A DNA stretch of 64,000 nucleotides from NCBI RefSeq assembly GCF_015711605.1, contig NZ_JABTEZ010000002.1, positions 372,001 through 436,000 of the forward strand. Direction: 5' to 3'. The DNA comes from Planomonospora sp. ID67723 (GTDB lineage: Bacteria > Actinomycetota > Actinomycetes > Streptosporangiales > Streptosporangiaceae). Positions 8,758 through 16,349 of this stretch are shown here, one piece after another (position 1 is the stretch's first letter; every line of letters begins with the position of its first letter). The notes beneath the pieces are model-generated. The model did no database searches, was not told where the DNA came from, and saw only the letters and a program-made list of their open reading frames with translations. Position numbers and translations under genes: made by a program.

Positions 8758-9483
8758 CTACTTTCCGTGCGGAGGGGCGGTGGCGGCGACCGGCAGGCCG
8801 AGCAGGGCGGCGTGGCAGCGCATGGCATGGTCGAAGGCCGTCGCCGGGTCGAGGATCACGTTGTTGAACTGGCCGAACAACTCGAAGTTCACCCAGCCGA
8901 ACAGGCCGGTCCAGGCGACCAGGGCGCGGGCGACCACGTCGTCGGGGACACCGGGCATGACCTCGCGCACGCGCACCGCGTCGGCGCCGAAGGGGGCGGG
9001 CGCCGGGGGGCAGACGTCCGGCGGGTTCAGGGTCCCGGCGGCGTGGGCCTCCGAGAGGATCCGGCCGTAGACGACCGTGTCGCGCACGGCCGCGACGACG
9101 GTGTCCATCGGCGCCTGGTAGCCGGGCACGGGCGAGCCGTACAGCAGGGCGTACTCGTGCGGGTGGGTCAGCGCCCAGTCGCGTACGGCGTGGCAGACCG
9201 CCATCCACCGCCCGGCGTGGTCCTCGCGCGGGCAGGCGGCGTCGGCCTTCTCCACGGCCTCCCCGACGGCGTTGTAACCGTCGATGATCAGCGCGGTGAG
9301 CAGGTCGTCCCTGGAGGGGAAGTAGCGGTAGATCGCCGAGGAGACCATGCCCATCTCCCGGGCGACCGCGCGGAGCGAGAGCCCTCCCGCGCCGTCGACG
9401 GCGAGCTGCCTGCGCGCGATGTCGGTGATCTCGCGGGTCAGCTCGGCCCGGACCCGCTCACGTGCTGTACGGCCTGCGCTCAT
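8758..9483 (-). CDS. TetR/AcrR-family transcriptional regulator (TetR_C_13/WHG type)
   Basis: 241 residues. The N-terminal HTH is clear (ITDIARRQLAVDGAGGLSLRAVAREMG, then SSAIYRYFPSRDDLLTALI), followed by a ligand-binding domain with the pattern of the WHG-type TetR_C_13 group (HPHEYALLYGSPVPGY; ALVAWTGLFGWVNFELFG). It is divergent from the DUF2568-reductase operon. Its ATG is preceded by TACGGT (9490-9495) at exactly the distance that makes the transcript leaderless, and two GAGAGCA-type inverted repeats lie in the intergenic region, so autorepression with control of the divergent operon is likely. The ligand is unknown. Confidence 0.9.
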   Translation of the reverse strand: MSAGRTARERVRAELTREITDIARRQLAVDGAGGLSLRAVAREMGMVSSAIYRYFPSRDDLLTALIIDGYNAVGEAVEKADAACPREDHAGRWMAVCHAVRDWALTHPHEYALLYGSPVPGYQAPMDTVVAAVRDTVVYGRILSEAHAAGTLNPPDVCPPAPAPFGADAVRVREVMPGVPDDVVARALVAWTGLFGWVNFELFGQFNNVILDPATAFDHAMRCHAALLGLPVAATAPPHGK

Positions 9484-9489
9484 GCGACG

Positions 9490-9565
9490 ACCGTATCAGA
9501 GCACTGGAGATAAACGAGAGCACCGCTCTTGACGATCCGTGCTCCGATGAGAGAGCATTGCTCTC
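9490..9565. promoter_or_regulatory. divergent control region with two TetR-type operators
   Basis: Two related inverted repeats 35 bp apart: 9516-9530 (GAGAGCACCGCTCTT, two mismatches) and 9551-9565 (GAGAGCATTGCTCTC, perfect 7-bp arms around one base). The first covers the -35 zone of the leftward regulator promoter (-10 TACGGT, 9490-9495 on the minus strand). The second covers the expected -10 zone of a rightward promoter whose -35 is TTGACG at 9529-9534. The geometry is that of a self-repressing TetR regulator that also represses the divergent operon. Confidence 0.7.
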
Positions 9566-9597
9566 AGAGTGGAACGGCAATCTCCAAGGAGTCCTCG

Positions 9598-9942
9598 ATG
9601 GTGTCCCCCGCCAAGAACGCCAACCTCCTCCTGATGTTCCTGCTGGAGCTGGGCGTGCTGGCCTCGGTCGGCTACTGGGGGTTCACCACGGGTCAGAACT
9701 GGCCGGTGAAGCTGCTCCTCGGGCTCGGCGGGGTCGCTCTGTTCGTCGCGGTCTGGGCGGTCTTCGGCGCCGCCGACGACGCCCGGATCCCGCTGACCGG
9801 CCTGGCCCGGGTGGCGCTGGAACTGCTGTGGTTCGGCGGCGGCGCCGCGGCGCTCGCCCTGGCCGGCCGCCTCACCCCGGCGATCGCCTTCGCCGCCGTC
9901 TACACCGTCAACGCCGTCCTGCGGCTCGTCTGGAACCAGTGA
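9598..9942 (+). CDS. DUF2568 (YrdB-like) small membrane protein
   Basis: 114 residues with four predicted transmembrane helices (LLLMFLLELGVLASVGYWGF; VKLLLGLGGVALFVAVWAVF; ARVALELLWFGGGAAALAL; AIAFAAVYTVNAVL). The FLLELGVLASVGYWG start and the L.RVALELLWFGGGAAAL segment match the DUF2568/YrdB family of unknown function. Start ATG chosen because AAGGAG (9586-9591) lies six bases upstream; earlier in-frame starts lie inside the operator. First gene of a TetR-controlled operon, with 14 bp to the reductase gene. Confidence 0.85.
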   Translation: MVSPAKNANLLLMFLLELGVLASVGYWGFTTGQNWPVKLLLGLGGVALFVAVWAVFGAADDARIPLTGLARVALELLWFGGGAAALALAGRLTPAIAFAAVYTVNAVLRLVWNQ

Positions 9943-9956
9943 GAGGAACATCGATC

Positions 9957-10901
9957 ATGGGCAAGCACGTCATCGCGGGAGCAGGACAGGTCGGCTCCCA
10001 GGTCGCCGGGCTGCTGGCCGGGCAGGGGCACGAGGTTGTTCTCGTCAGCCGGTCCGGTTCCGGCCCCGACCTGCCCGGTGTCCGCAAGGTCGCCGCGGAC
10101 GCGGCCGACCGGGAGCGGATGGCCGCCCTGACCCGGGGCGCCGACGCCCTCTACAACTGCGTCAACCCGCCCTACCACCGCTGGGCCCAGGACTGGCCGC
10201 CGATGGCGGAGTCGCTGCTGGGCGCCGCCGAGGCGGCCGGAGCCGGATACGTCGCCCTCGGCAACCTCTACGTCTACGCGGCCCCCGACCGGCCGATGAA
10301 GGAGAGCGACCCGCTCGCCCCGCCCTCGGCCAAGGGCGCCGTCCGGGTCCGCATGTGGCGCGAGGCCCTCGCCGCGCACGAGGCCGGTCGGGTCCGGGTG
10401 ACCGAGGTGCGCGGGTCCGACTACTTCGGCCCCGGCTGCCGGGACCAGTCCCACCTGGGCGACAGGCTCGTCCCGCGCCTGCTGGAGGGCAGGACGGTCC
10501 GCCACATCGGCGACCCGGACCAGCCGCACAGCTGGACCTACGTGCCCGATGTGGCCCGGGCCCTGGTGACCGCCGCCACCGACGACCGGTCCTGGGGACG
10601 CGCCTGGCACGTCCCGACGGCGCCGGAGATGACCTACCGCGCCGTGGCCGAGCGGATCTGCCGGCTGGCGGGGGTGCGCGCCCCCGGGATCAAGGCCGTG
10701 CCCCACTGGCTGCTGCGTACGGCGGGAGCCTTCTCGCCCATGCTCGGCGAGCTGGAGGAGCTGCGCTACCAGTTCGTCCGGCCCTTCGTCCTCGACTCCA
10801 CCGACTTCCAGGCCACCTTCGGCGCGGAGCCCACCCCGATGGACGAGGCCCTGGCCGAGACGATCGCCTGGTGGCGCGCCCTGCCGGCCAAGGCGGCGTG
10901 A
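9957..10901 (+). CDS. NAD(P)-dependent epimerase/reductase, extended SDR-like
   Basis: 314 residues. The Rossmann fingerprint GAGQVGSQVAGLLAGQGHEVVLVSRSG is at residues 7-30; a conserved N-C-V-N-P-P-Y segment follows and the GNLYVYAAP region near residue 100 corresponds to the SDR active-site area, although the usual YxxxK is not obvious (the candidate is Y103 with downstream K). Later segments SWTYVPDVARALVTAA and RAWHVPTAPEMTYRAVAERI fit the NAD-dependent epimerase/dehydratase family. It is translated just after the DUF2568 gene with GAGAGGAA upstream and is under the same TetR control. Likely an oxidoreductase or isomerase acting on the compound sensed by the regulator; substrate unknown. 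Confidence 0.8.
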   Translation: MGKHVIAGAGQVGSQVAGLLAGQGHEVVLVSRSGSGPDLPGVRKVAADAADRERMAALTRGADALYNCVNPPYHRWAQDWPPMAESLLGAAEAAGAGYVALGNLYVYAAPDRPMKESDPLAPPSAKGAVRVRMWREALAAHEAGRVRVTEVRGSDYFGPGCRDQSHLGDRLVPRLLEGRTVRHIGDPDQPHSWTYVPDVARALVTAATDDRSWGRAWHVPTAPEMTYRAVAERICRLAGVRAPGIKAVPHWLLRTAGAFSPMLGELEELRYQFVRPFVLDSTDFQATFGAEPTPMDEALAETIAWWRALPAKAA

Positions 10902-10941
10902 GCAGCCCGCCCGCCGGGGGCGCAGGCCGTAGGGTCGCGGC

Positions 10942-11829
10942 ATGAAGATTGCCATGATCGGTCTCGGGGACATCGCGGAGAAGGCCTACCTGCCGGTCCT
11001 GTCCGCCCAGCCCGGCCTCGACCTCCACCTGTGCACCCGCGACCGCGCCACCCTCGACCGCCTCGGCGACGCCCACCGGATCGGGTCCCGCTCCACCTCG
11101 GTGGAGGAGGTCGTGAAGGCGGGCGTCGAGGCGGCCTTCGTGCACGCGGCCACGAGCGCCCACGCGGAGATCGTCGAGCCGCTGCTCCGCGCGGGCGTGC
11201 ACGTCTACCTGGACAAGCCGATCGCCTACACCCTCGCCGAGTCCGAGCGCCTGGTACGGCTGGCGCGCGAACGGGAGCGCTCCCTGCTGGTCGGCTTCAA
11301 CCGCCGCCGGGCGCCGTCCTACGCGGCCCTGCTCGAGCTGCCCCGCCATCTGGTCGTCATGGAGAAGAACCGCAGGAACCTGGCCGAGGACCCGCGAACC
11401 GCGATCTTCGACGACTTCGTCCACGTCGTGGACACGCTCCGCTTCCTGGTACCCGGAGAGGTCGAGCACACCGACATCCGGACCCGGGTCAGGGACGGCC
11501 TGCTGGAGCACGTGACGCTGGAGCTGTCCGGCGACGGCTTCACCGCCTTCGGGATCATGAGCAGGGTGAGCGGCGCGGCCGAGGAGACCGTGGAGGTCAT
11601 GGGCGGCGGTGTCAAGCGCCGGGTGGTCAACCTCGCCGAGGCGACCGACTACGCCGGAGCCGAGACCCTGACCCGGCGCGGCGACTGGACCCCGGTCTCC
11701 CGCCAGCGCGGAATCGAGCAGGTCTGCCTGGAGTTCCTGGACGCGGTCCGCTCCGGCACCGTGCTCGACGCCGGGGACGCCCTGGTCACCCACGCCCTCT
11801 GCGAGGACATCGTCACGGCGGCCGGCTAG
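10942..11829 (+). CDS. Gfo/Idh/MocA-family oxidoreductase
   Basis: 295 residues, somewhat short for the family. The N-terminal Rossmann domain starts MIGLGDIAEKAYLPVLSAQP and contains VHAATSAHAEIVEPLLRAGVHVYLDKPIAYTLAES; the E/D-K-P motif with its catalytic Lys appears as YLDKPIA. The C-terminal alpha/beta domain carries DDFVHVVDTLRFL, matching the usual H-x-x-D substrate-contacting motif. It probably oxidises or reduces a sugar or cyclitol hydroxyl with NAD(P). A TAGGGT hexamer at 10930-10935 is placed for a leaderless transcript starting at the ATG. It is close to the preceding reductase (40 bp) but may have its own promoter. Confidence 0.85.
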   Translation: MKIAMIGLGDIAEKAYLPVLSAQPGLDLHLCTRDRATLDRLGDAHRIGSRSTSVEEVVKAGVEAAFVHAATSAHAEIVEPLLRAGVHVYLDKPIAYTLAESERLVRLARERERSLLVGFNRRRAPSYAALLELPRHLVVMEKNRRNLAEDPRTAIFDDFVHVVDTLRFLVPGEVEHTDIRTRVRDGLLEHVTLELSGDGFTAFGIMSRVSGAAEETVEVMGGGVKRRVVNLAEATDYAGAETLTRRGDWTPVSRQRGIEQVCLEFLDAVRSGTVLDAGDALVTHALCEDIVTAAG

Positions 11830-11846
11830 CCCGGCGCCGTACCGGG

Positions 11847-11888
11847 GTCCCGCGCCGCCGCGCTCCGGGTGGCGCGGCGGTGCGGGAC
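11847..11888. terminator. bidirectional terminator hairpin
   Basis: Left arm GTCCCGC-g-CCGCCGCGC (11847-11863) pairs with 11872-11888 through a 9-bp inner stem, one mismatch and a 7-bp outer stem; the loop is 8 nt. It lies between the convergent oxidoreductase and acetamidase genes. Confidence 0.65.
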
Positions 11889-11909
11889 GGCTCTTGCGGT
11901 GGGAGGCGC

Positions 11910-12920
11910 TCAGCGTTCGGACAGGTACCTGCGGCCCAGGGCCCGAAGGCGGTCGTGGGCCGACTCGTAGACGGCCGGGCCGCCGAGATAGTCCTTGGGC
12001 AGCTTGGCGACCATCGTGTAGTTGCTGTCGCAGACGTTGCCCACCGGGGCCTGCCCGGCCTGGCTGACGAGCTGGTAGGCGTCCAGGACGTCCAGGCCGG
12101 TGAGTCCGGCGGCCCAGGTGACCAGGTCGTGCTGGCTGATCCGGTAGGCGTCCTCCAGCGGGCGGGCCGAGCCGGTGGACATCAGGTGCCCGTCGTCCTC
12201 CAGACGCGGCCAGGGAGTGCTCACCCCCTTGATCAGCTCCACCGCCACCACGGTGTTCATCGCCGCCTCGACCGCGGTGCCGCAGACCTCGCCGTGACCC
12301 TGCCTGGCGTGGCCGTCACCGATCGCGAACAGCCCTCCCGCGACGTTCACGCCGAGGTACACGGTCACCCCCGCACGCAGCTCGGGGGTGTCCATGTTGC
12401 CGCCGTGGGCGTCCGGGGTGATCGTCATCCGGGCCTCGGCGGCGCCCGGCGCGACGCCGACGGTGCCGTGCATCGGGTCCAGCGGGAGTTCGACGGTGAA
12501 GTCGCTCCGGCGGGCGTGGTAGCGGACCACGCCCTTGTCCACGTCGACGTCGTAGCGCCAGACGACCTCGTCCAGCGGCGGATGCAGCATCGCCGTGCTG
12601 TGGGTCGCGGTCAGCGCGCCGAAGTGCGGGAACGTGGTCGACACCGCCCAGTCCCTCGCCGGTTCGATGGCGACGAAGTGCAGGGCGAGCGTGTCGCCGG
12701 GCTCGGCGCCCTCGACGTGGAAGGGGCCGGTGACCGGGTTGAGGTAGGGGAACTCGCAGACCTTCGAGGGCAGGTCCCCGACGGAGCGGACCCGGCCGCC
12801 GAAGCAGTCCTCGGTGTACAGCTCCAGGACGGTGCCGGGCCGTACGGTGCCGACGGCGGGGCGCCCGCCGAAGGTGTAGGCGAGCTCCTGCGGGGTGGGC
12901 CGGTAGGAGACGACGTTCAT
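11910..12920 (-). CDS. fmdA: acetamidase/formamidase family protein
   Basis: 336 residues. Hydrolyses short amides (formamide, acetamide) to ammonia and the acid. Recognisable FmdA_AmdA family features are the early LELYTEDCFGG, the Asp/His-rich GPFHVEGAEPGDTLALHF, the Gly-rich GNMDTPELRAGVTVYLGVNVAGGLFAIGD and the metal-ligand-type GDGHARQGHGEVCGTAVE, all cytoplasmic. Its ATG overlaps the stop codon of a 20-codon leader ORF by 4 bp (12917-12920) and has no strong Shine-Dalgarno of its own, so translation may depend on the leader. The upstream permease probably imports the amide or a related amine. The family call is firm; the exact substrate is inferred. Confidence 0.9.
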   Translation of the reverse strand: MNVVSYRPTPQELAYTFGGRPAVGTVRPGTVLELYTEDCFGGRVRSVGDLPSKVCEFPYLNPVTGPFHVEGAEPGDTLALHFVAIEPARDWAVSTTFPHFGALTATHSTAMLHPPLDEVVWRYDVDVDKGVVRYHARRSDFTVELPLDPMHGTVGVAPGAAEARMTITPDAHGGNMDTPELRAGVTVYLGVNVAGGLFAIGDGHARQGHGEVCGTAVEAAMNTVVAVELIKGVSTPWPRLEDDGHLMSTGSARPLEDAYRISQHDLVTWAAGLTGLDVLDAYQLVSQAGQAPVGNVCDSNYTMVAKLPKDYLGGPAVYESAHDRLRALGRRYLSER

Positions 12921-12979
12921 CGCGCGACCGCCGGGGCCGGGAGGTCTGCGCAGGGCGGGACCTCGAATATGTCGAACAC
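12917..12979 (-). CDS. 20-codon leader ORF translationally coupled to the acetamidase
   Basis: A GTG at 12979 preceded by AAGGAGAG (12985-12992) at a 5-nt spacing opens a 20-residue frame, MFDIFEVPPCADLPAPAVAR, whose TGA overlaps the acetamidase ATG (ATGA). It follows the permease stop by 31 bp in the same operon. The best ribosome-binding site between permease and acetamidase belongs to this small frame, not to the enzyme. It could be a coupling leader or a genuine small protein; the acidic-aromatic start with a Pro/Ala tail is not a known motif to me. Absence of the ORF from related operons would argue against it. Confidence 0.55.
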   Translation of the reverse strand: MFDIFEVPPCADLPAPAVAR

Positions 12980-13010
12980 GTGATCTCTCCTTGTGGGTGG
13001 GCGGGAGCCG

Positions 13011-14417
13011 TCAGGCGGTCCGTTTCGGGGACGCGTCCGAGGGGTCGTTGAGGCCGGAAAGGGTGGGGCGGCGCCCCAGGGCGTAGGAGGCTCCGAGGAC
13101 CACCACGCCGAGGCCCAGCCAGGCCAGGCCGAGCGCCTGGGCCGCGATGCTGGCGTTGACCACGACGTAGACCAGGATCGCGAAGCCGGTCGCCGGGGCG
13201 ACGAGGTGCCGCCACCAGTCGCGGCTTCCCCGCCGCAGGACGTGGTGGACGACGACCGAGACGTGCAGGGCGAGGAAGGCGGTCATGGCGCCGAAGTTGA
13301 CCAGACCGCTGATCAGGCCGATGCCGTCGTCGCGGGTGGTGAGGTAGAGGCCGACGGCCAGGGAGATCGCGGCCACGAGCAGGGTGGCGTTGACCGGGAC
13401 CCTGCGGACGGGATCGACCCTGGCCAGGAATCGGGGGAGCTGGCGGTCGCGGGCCATCGCGAACAGCAGCCGGGAGGTGGCCGCCTGCGCGACCAGGGAG
13501 TTGGCGAAACCCCAGGCGATCGCGGTGGCGACGGCGGTGAGCACGCCGAGCCAGTGGCCCCCGGCGAACTCGGCCATGTCGTAGAACGCGGTGCCGGCGG
13601 GGTCTCCCCCGGTCAGCAGCTTCTCCCGGTCGGGGGTGAGCAGCGCACCCACCCAGGTCTGCGCGACGAACAGCACGCCCGCCAGTCCGAGCGCGGCCAC
13701 CATGGACCGGCCGAGCTGCCGGCTGTCCTCCCGGTTCTCCTCGGCGAGCATCGAGATGCCGTCGAAGCCGAGGAAGGACAGGACCGCGATCGAGACCGCG
13801 CCGAAGACCAGCGGCCAGGAGAACGTCGAGGAGTCGAAGAGCGGGCTGAGCGCGCCCGTCTGGGCCTTGCCCCGGGCCAGCGCGATCAGGCCCACCACCA
13901 GGAAGACCGCCAGCACGGCGAGCTCGCCGACCAGCATGATCCTGGTGATCCGGGCGGTCATCTGGATGCCCGCGTAGTTCACCGCCGTGTTCAGCAGCAC
14001 GAATATGATCAGCCAGCCCCAGACCGGGACGGCGGGTACGAACGAGGCCATCGCGAAGCTCGCGATGAGGTAGAGCAGGGCGGGCACCAGCACATAGTCG
14101 AGCAGGATCACCCACCCGGCCAGGAACCCGACCGGTGCCGCGATCCCCCGGCCGGCGTAGGTGTAGACCGAACCCGCCATCGGGAAGGCCCGGGCCATCT
14201 GCGCGTACGACAGCGCGGTGAAGGCCATCGCGACCATGCCGATGACGTAGGCGAGGGCGACCATGCCGCCGGAGCCTTGGTAGACGCTGCCGAAGATGCC
14301 GAACGGGGCGATCGGCACCATGAAGATCAGGCCGTAGACGAGCAGGTCGGTGAAGCTCAGCGATCTGCGCAGTTCCTGCTGGTAGCCGAAGTGCTCCAGG
14401 GAGGGGTCGGTTGCCAT
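13011..14417 (-). CDS. APC-family amino acid/amine permease
   Basis: 468 residues, integral membrane protein with about 12 helices. Hallmarks of the APC superfamily are present: LSFTDLLVYGLIFMVPIAPFG at helix 1, AYVIGMVAMAFTALSYAQMARAFPMAGSVYTYAGRG (helices 2-3), the GWVILLDYVLVPALLY segment and FLGFDGISMLAEENRE in the middle. The first helix has the unwound GLIFM/GSVYQG-type arrangement expected for the substrate site. ATG has AAGGAG six bases upstream. It leads the acetamidase operon and probably carries an amine, amide or amino acid; a 19-bp palindrome sits 50 bp upstream. Confidence 0.9.
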   Translation of the reverse strand: MATDPSLEHFGYQQELRRSLSFTDLLVYGLIFMVPIAPFGIFGSVYQGSGGMVALAYVIGMVAMAFTALSYAQMARAFPMAGSVYTYAGRGIAAPVGFLAGWVILLDYVLVPALLYLIASFAMASFVPAVPVWGWLIIFVLLNTAVNYAGIQMTARITRIMLVGELAVLAVFLVVGLIALARGKAQTGALSPLFDSSTFSWPLVFGAVSIAVLSFLGFDGISMLAEENREDSRQLGRSMVAALGLAGVLFVAQTWVGALLTPDREKLLTGGDPAGTAFYDMAEFAGGHWLGVLTAVATAIAWGFANSLVAQAATSRLLFAMARDRQLPRFLARVDPVRRVPVNATLLVAAISLAVGLYLTTRDDGIGLISGLVNFGAMTAFLALHVSVVVHHVLRRGSRDWWRHLVAPATGFAILVYVVVNASIAAQALGLAWLGLGVVVLGASYALGRRPTLSGLNDPSDASPKRTA

Positions 14418-14467
14418 GGACGGCTCCTTGATGAGGGGGGCAGCCGTACCCTAGAGCCAATCCTTGA

Positions 14468-14486
14468 AAAGGAAAAGTTTTCCTTT
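14468..14486. promoter_or_regulatory. 19-bp perfect inverted repeat upstream of the permease gene
   Basis: AAAGGAAAA-G-TTTTCCTTT: 9-bp arms around a single base, AT-rich in a GC-rich setting, 51-69 bp upstream of the permease start. Position and symmetry fit a regulator operator for the amide operon; candidates are the nearby MarR protein or an unlinked nitrogen regulator. As an RNA it would be a weak hairpin with almost no loop, so a terminator is unlikely. Confidence 0.6.
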
Positions 14487-14562
14487 GGAAATTTTTGGTC
14501 GCTCCTCGTGACCCCCGCATACCGGTCCGTACGGCTCGGCGCACGGTGTCCGCGTGCGCGGC

Positions 14563-15651
14563 TCAGCGCACGATGTCGAAGTCGAGCCCGTCGGCCCGGC
14601 CGAGGTGCGCGTGCCGCCGCACCCCCCGGCCCTGGAGGGTCAACCGCCCGCGCGCCGTGACGATCGAGGTGCCGTCGGCGGCCGAGTCCAGGGCGGGCAC
14701 CGCGAGCGTCCCGGCGCGCGCGGCGAGGGCGGCGAGCATCAGCACCGCCTCGTAGCATCCCTGCCCATGCCCGTTGAGCAGCGGTGCGGCGGAGCCGAAG
14801 CGCCGGACGTAGCGCTCGCCGAGGCTCAGGCTCTCATCGGTGACCATGCTCGCGAAGTACCCCATCGCCCCGTACAGCTCACCGGTCGCGTCACCGCCGA
14901 TGCCGAGCAGGCCGTGCTCCTCCAGCGCCCCGCAGAGCCGCGCGCACGACAGCCCCTCCGCGGCGAAGGCACGGTTGAAGGCGACGAGGTCGCTGCCGAT
15001 CAGGCTGAGCAGCACCGCGTCGGCCCGGCCGGCGGCCAGCTCCTCCAGCAGCGGCGCGAAGTCCCGCACGCCGTACGGCACGAGCCGCTCACCGACCACC
15101 GTGGCGTCGCGCCCGGCCAGGTGCCGCCTGGCCGCGGCGTGGACCAGGCGCGGCCAGACGTAGTCGTTGCCGAGCAGGAACCAGCGGCGGGCGCGGCGGC
15201 TGTCGAGCAGCCAGTCGATACCGGGCCCGAGCTGGTGCTGCGGGGTCTCACCCAGGAAGTAGACGCCGGGCGCGCGGCCGCCTCCCTCGTACGGCGGGGC
15301 GTAGACGAACGGCACCCGCCCGGACAGCGCCCGCACCAGGGCGATCCGCACGTCGCTGGCGCAGGTCCCGGCCACCGCGTCGACGGCCCCGGCGGACACG
15401 AGCGCGCCGGTCTCGGCCGCGACCAGCTCCGCGGGGCGGCCGCCGTCGACGAGCACCAGCTCGACCTGCCTGCCGAGGATCCCGCCCGCGAGGTTGACCT
15501 CGTCGGCGGCGAGGACCGCGCAGTTGATCGCGCACGGCCCGACCAGCCCGAGAACCCCGGAGACCGGGACCACGAGCCCGACGCGCAGCGCGGCGGTCCC
15601 GAGGAGCCGGGCTTCCAGGGAGGTGACGACGGGTGTGATGGCTTCTGCCAC
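14563..15651 (-). CDS. AmiC-like amide/urea-binding protein without a signal peptide
   Basis: 362 residues of the periplasmic-binding-protein (Peripla_BP_5/ABC urea-amide) fold: LRVGLVVPVSGVLGLVGP, DEVNLAGGILGRQVELVLVDGG, VDAVAGTCASDVRIALVRAL, FLGETPQHQLGPGIDWLL. The N-terminus MAEAITPVVTSLEARLLG has no hydrophobic signal or lipobox, so it should stay in the cytoplasm. That is the situation of AmiC of Pseudomonas aeruginosa, an amide sensor that controls the amidase operon (known biology). Here it precedes the permease-acetamidase genes on the same strand, 145 bp apart. I infer an intracellular amide sensor; an orphan transport protein with a missed start is the alternative. Confidence 0.75.
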   Translation of the reverse strand: MAEAITPVVTSLEARLLGTAALRVGLVVPVSGVLGLVGPCAINCAVLAADEVNLAGGILGRQVELVLVDGGRPAELVAAETGALVSAGAVDAVAGTCASDVRIALVRALSGRVPFVYAPPYEGGGRAPGVYFLGETPQHQLGPGIDWLLDSRRARRWFLLGNDYVWPRLVHAAARRHLAGRDATVVGERLVPYGVRDFAPLLEELAAGRADAVLLSLIGSDLVAFNRAFAAEGLSCARLCGALEEHGLLGIGGDATGELYGAMGYFASMVTDESLSLGERYVRRFGSAAPLLNGHGQGCYEAVLMLAALAARAGTLAVPALDSAADGTSIVTARGRLTLQGRGVRRHAHLGRADGLDFDIVR

Positions 15652-15725
15652 GGAGCCGAGTATCCTCCCTGGGGGACGGGTCCGGCAGGCCCGTTGTCCA
15701 ACCGGGACGCAGACGGGAGCTCCAT
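15652..15725. promoter_or_regulatory. divergent promoter region of the AmiC-like and MarR genes
   Basis: 74 bp separate the two starts. Leftward, GATACT (15659-15664, minus strand) lies 7 nt before the AmiC-like GTG, placed for a near-leaderless transcript. An imperfect inverted repeat, ACGGG(15676-15680)...CCCGT(15690-15694), occupies the centre and could be a MarR-type operator. GGGAGC precedes the MarR GTG. Confidence 0.4.
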
Positions 15726-16196
15726 GTGGTGACGACCGGGCTGGGATCCTCGCTCGCCTACCTTCTCAGCCGGGCCGAGCGCAGCGTCAACCGGGGCCTG
15801 GCCGCCACACTGGCGGCCGAGGACGTCACCGTCGAGCAGTGGCGCATCCTGCGCGGCCTCGCCGACGGCCGGGGCCACTCCATGGGAGAGCTGGCCGAGG
15901 CCGTGCTGATGCCGCACCCGACGCTGACCAAGGCGGTCGACCGGCTCGTCGACCGCTCACTCGTCTACCGGGGGCACGACCCTGCCGACCGCCGCAGGGT
16001 CGCGGTCTTCCTCGCCGACCGGGGCGCCGAGCTGCTCGCCCGGGTCGAGGGCGGGGTGGCCGGGCACCACCGGGTGATCGAGGCCGCCTACGGCCTGGAG
16101 CGCACCGAGCAGCTCATGCGCGATCTGGAGCATCTGGTCAGCGTCCTGGACGAGCCGGGCTCCCCACCGCCCTTCCGGGGGCACGCCCGTTCGTGA
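15726..16196 (+). CDS. MarR-family transcriptional regulator
   Basis: 156 residues. Winged-helix MarR domain: LTVEQWRIL-type helix (VTVEQWRILRGLADG), recognition helix GELAEAVLMPHPTLTKAVDRLVDRSLVYR, wing with the conserved D-P-A-D-R-R-R-V-A motif, and a C-terminal dimerisation helix. The GTG start is supported by GGGAGC a few bases upstream; an overlapping ATG is out of frame and hits a stop. It is divergent from the AmiC-like gene, so it probably regulates the amide operon or itself. Ligand unknown. Confidence 0.9.
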   Translation: MVTTGLGSSLAYLLSRAERSVNRGLAATLAAEDVTVEQWRILRGLADGRGHSMGELAEAVLMPHPTLTKAVDRLVDRSLVYRGHDPADRRRVAVFLADRGAELLARVEGGVAGHHRVIEAAYGLERTEQLMRDLEHLVSVLDEPGSPPPFRGHARS

Positions 16197-16349
16197 TCCT
16201 CCGGGCGCGAGAGCCCGGACACCGACCTCCGCACCCGGGCGCGCCGGACACCCGACGACCGGAAACGCTCAGAACCCGCCGTGCCGAGCCGATGATGCGC
16301 TCTGAGGAACCGTGTCCACAGCAGGACGGCGAAGGAGGTGAGCCAGGTC

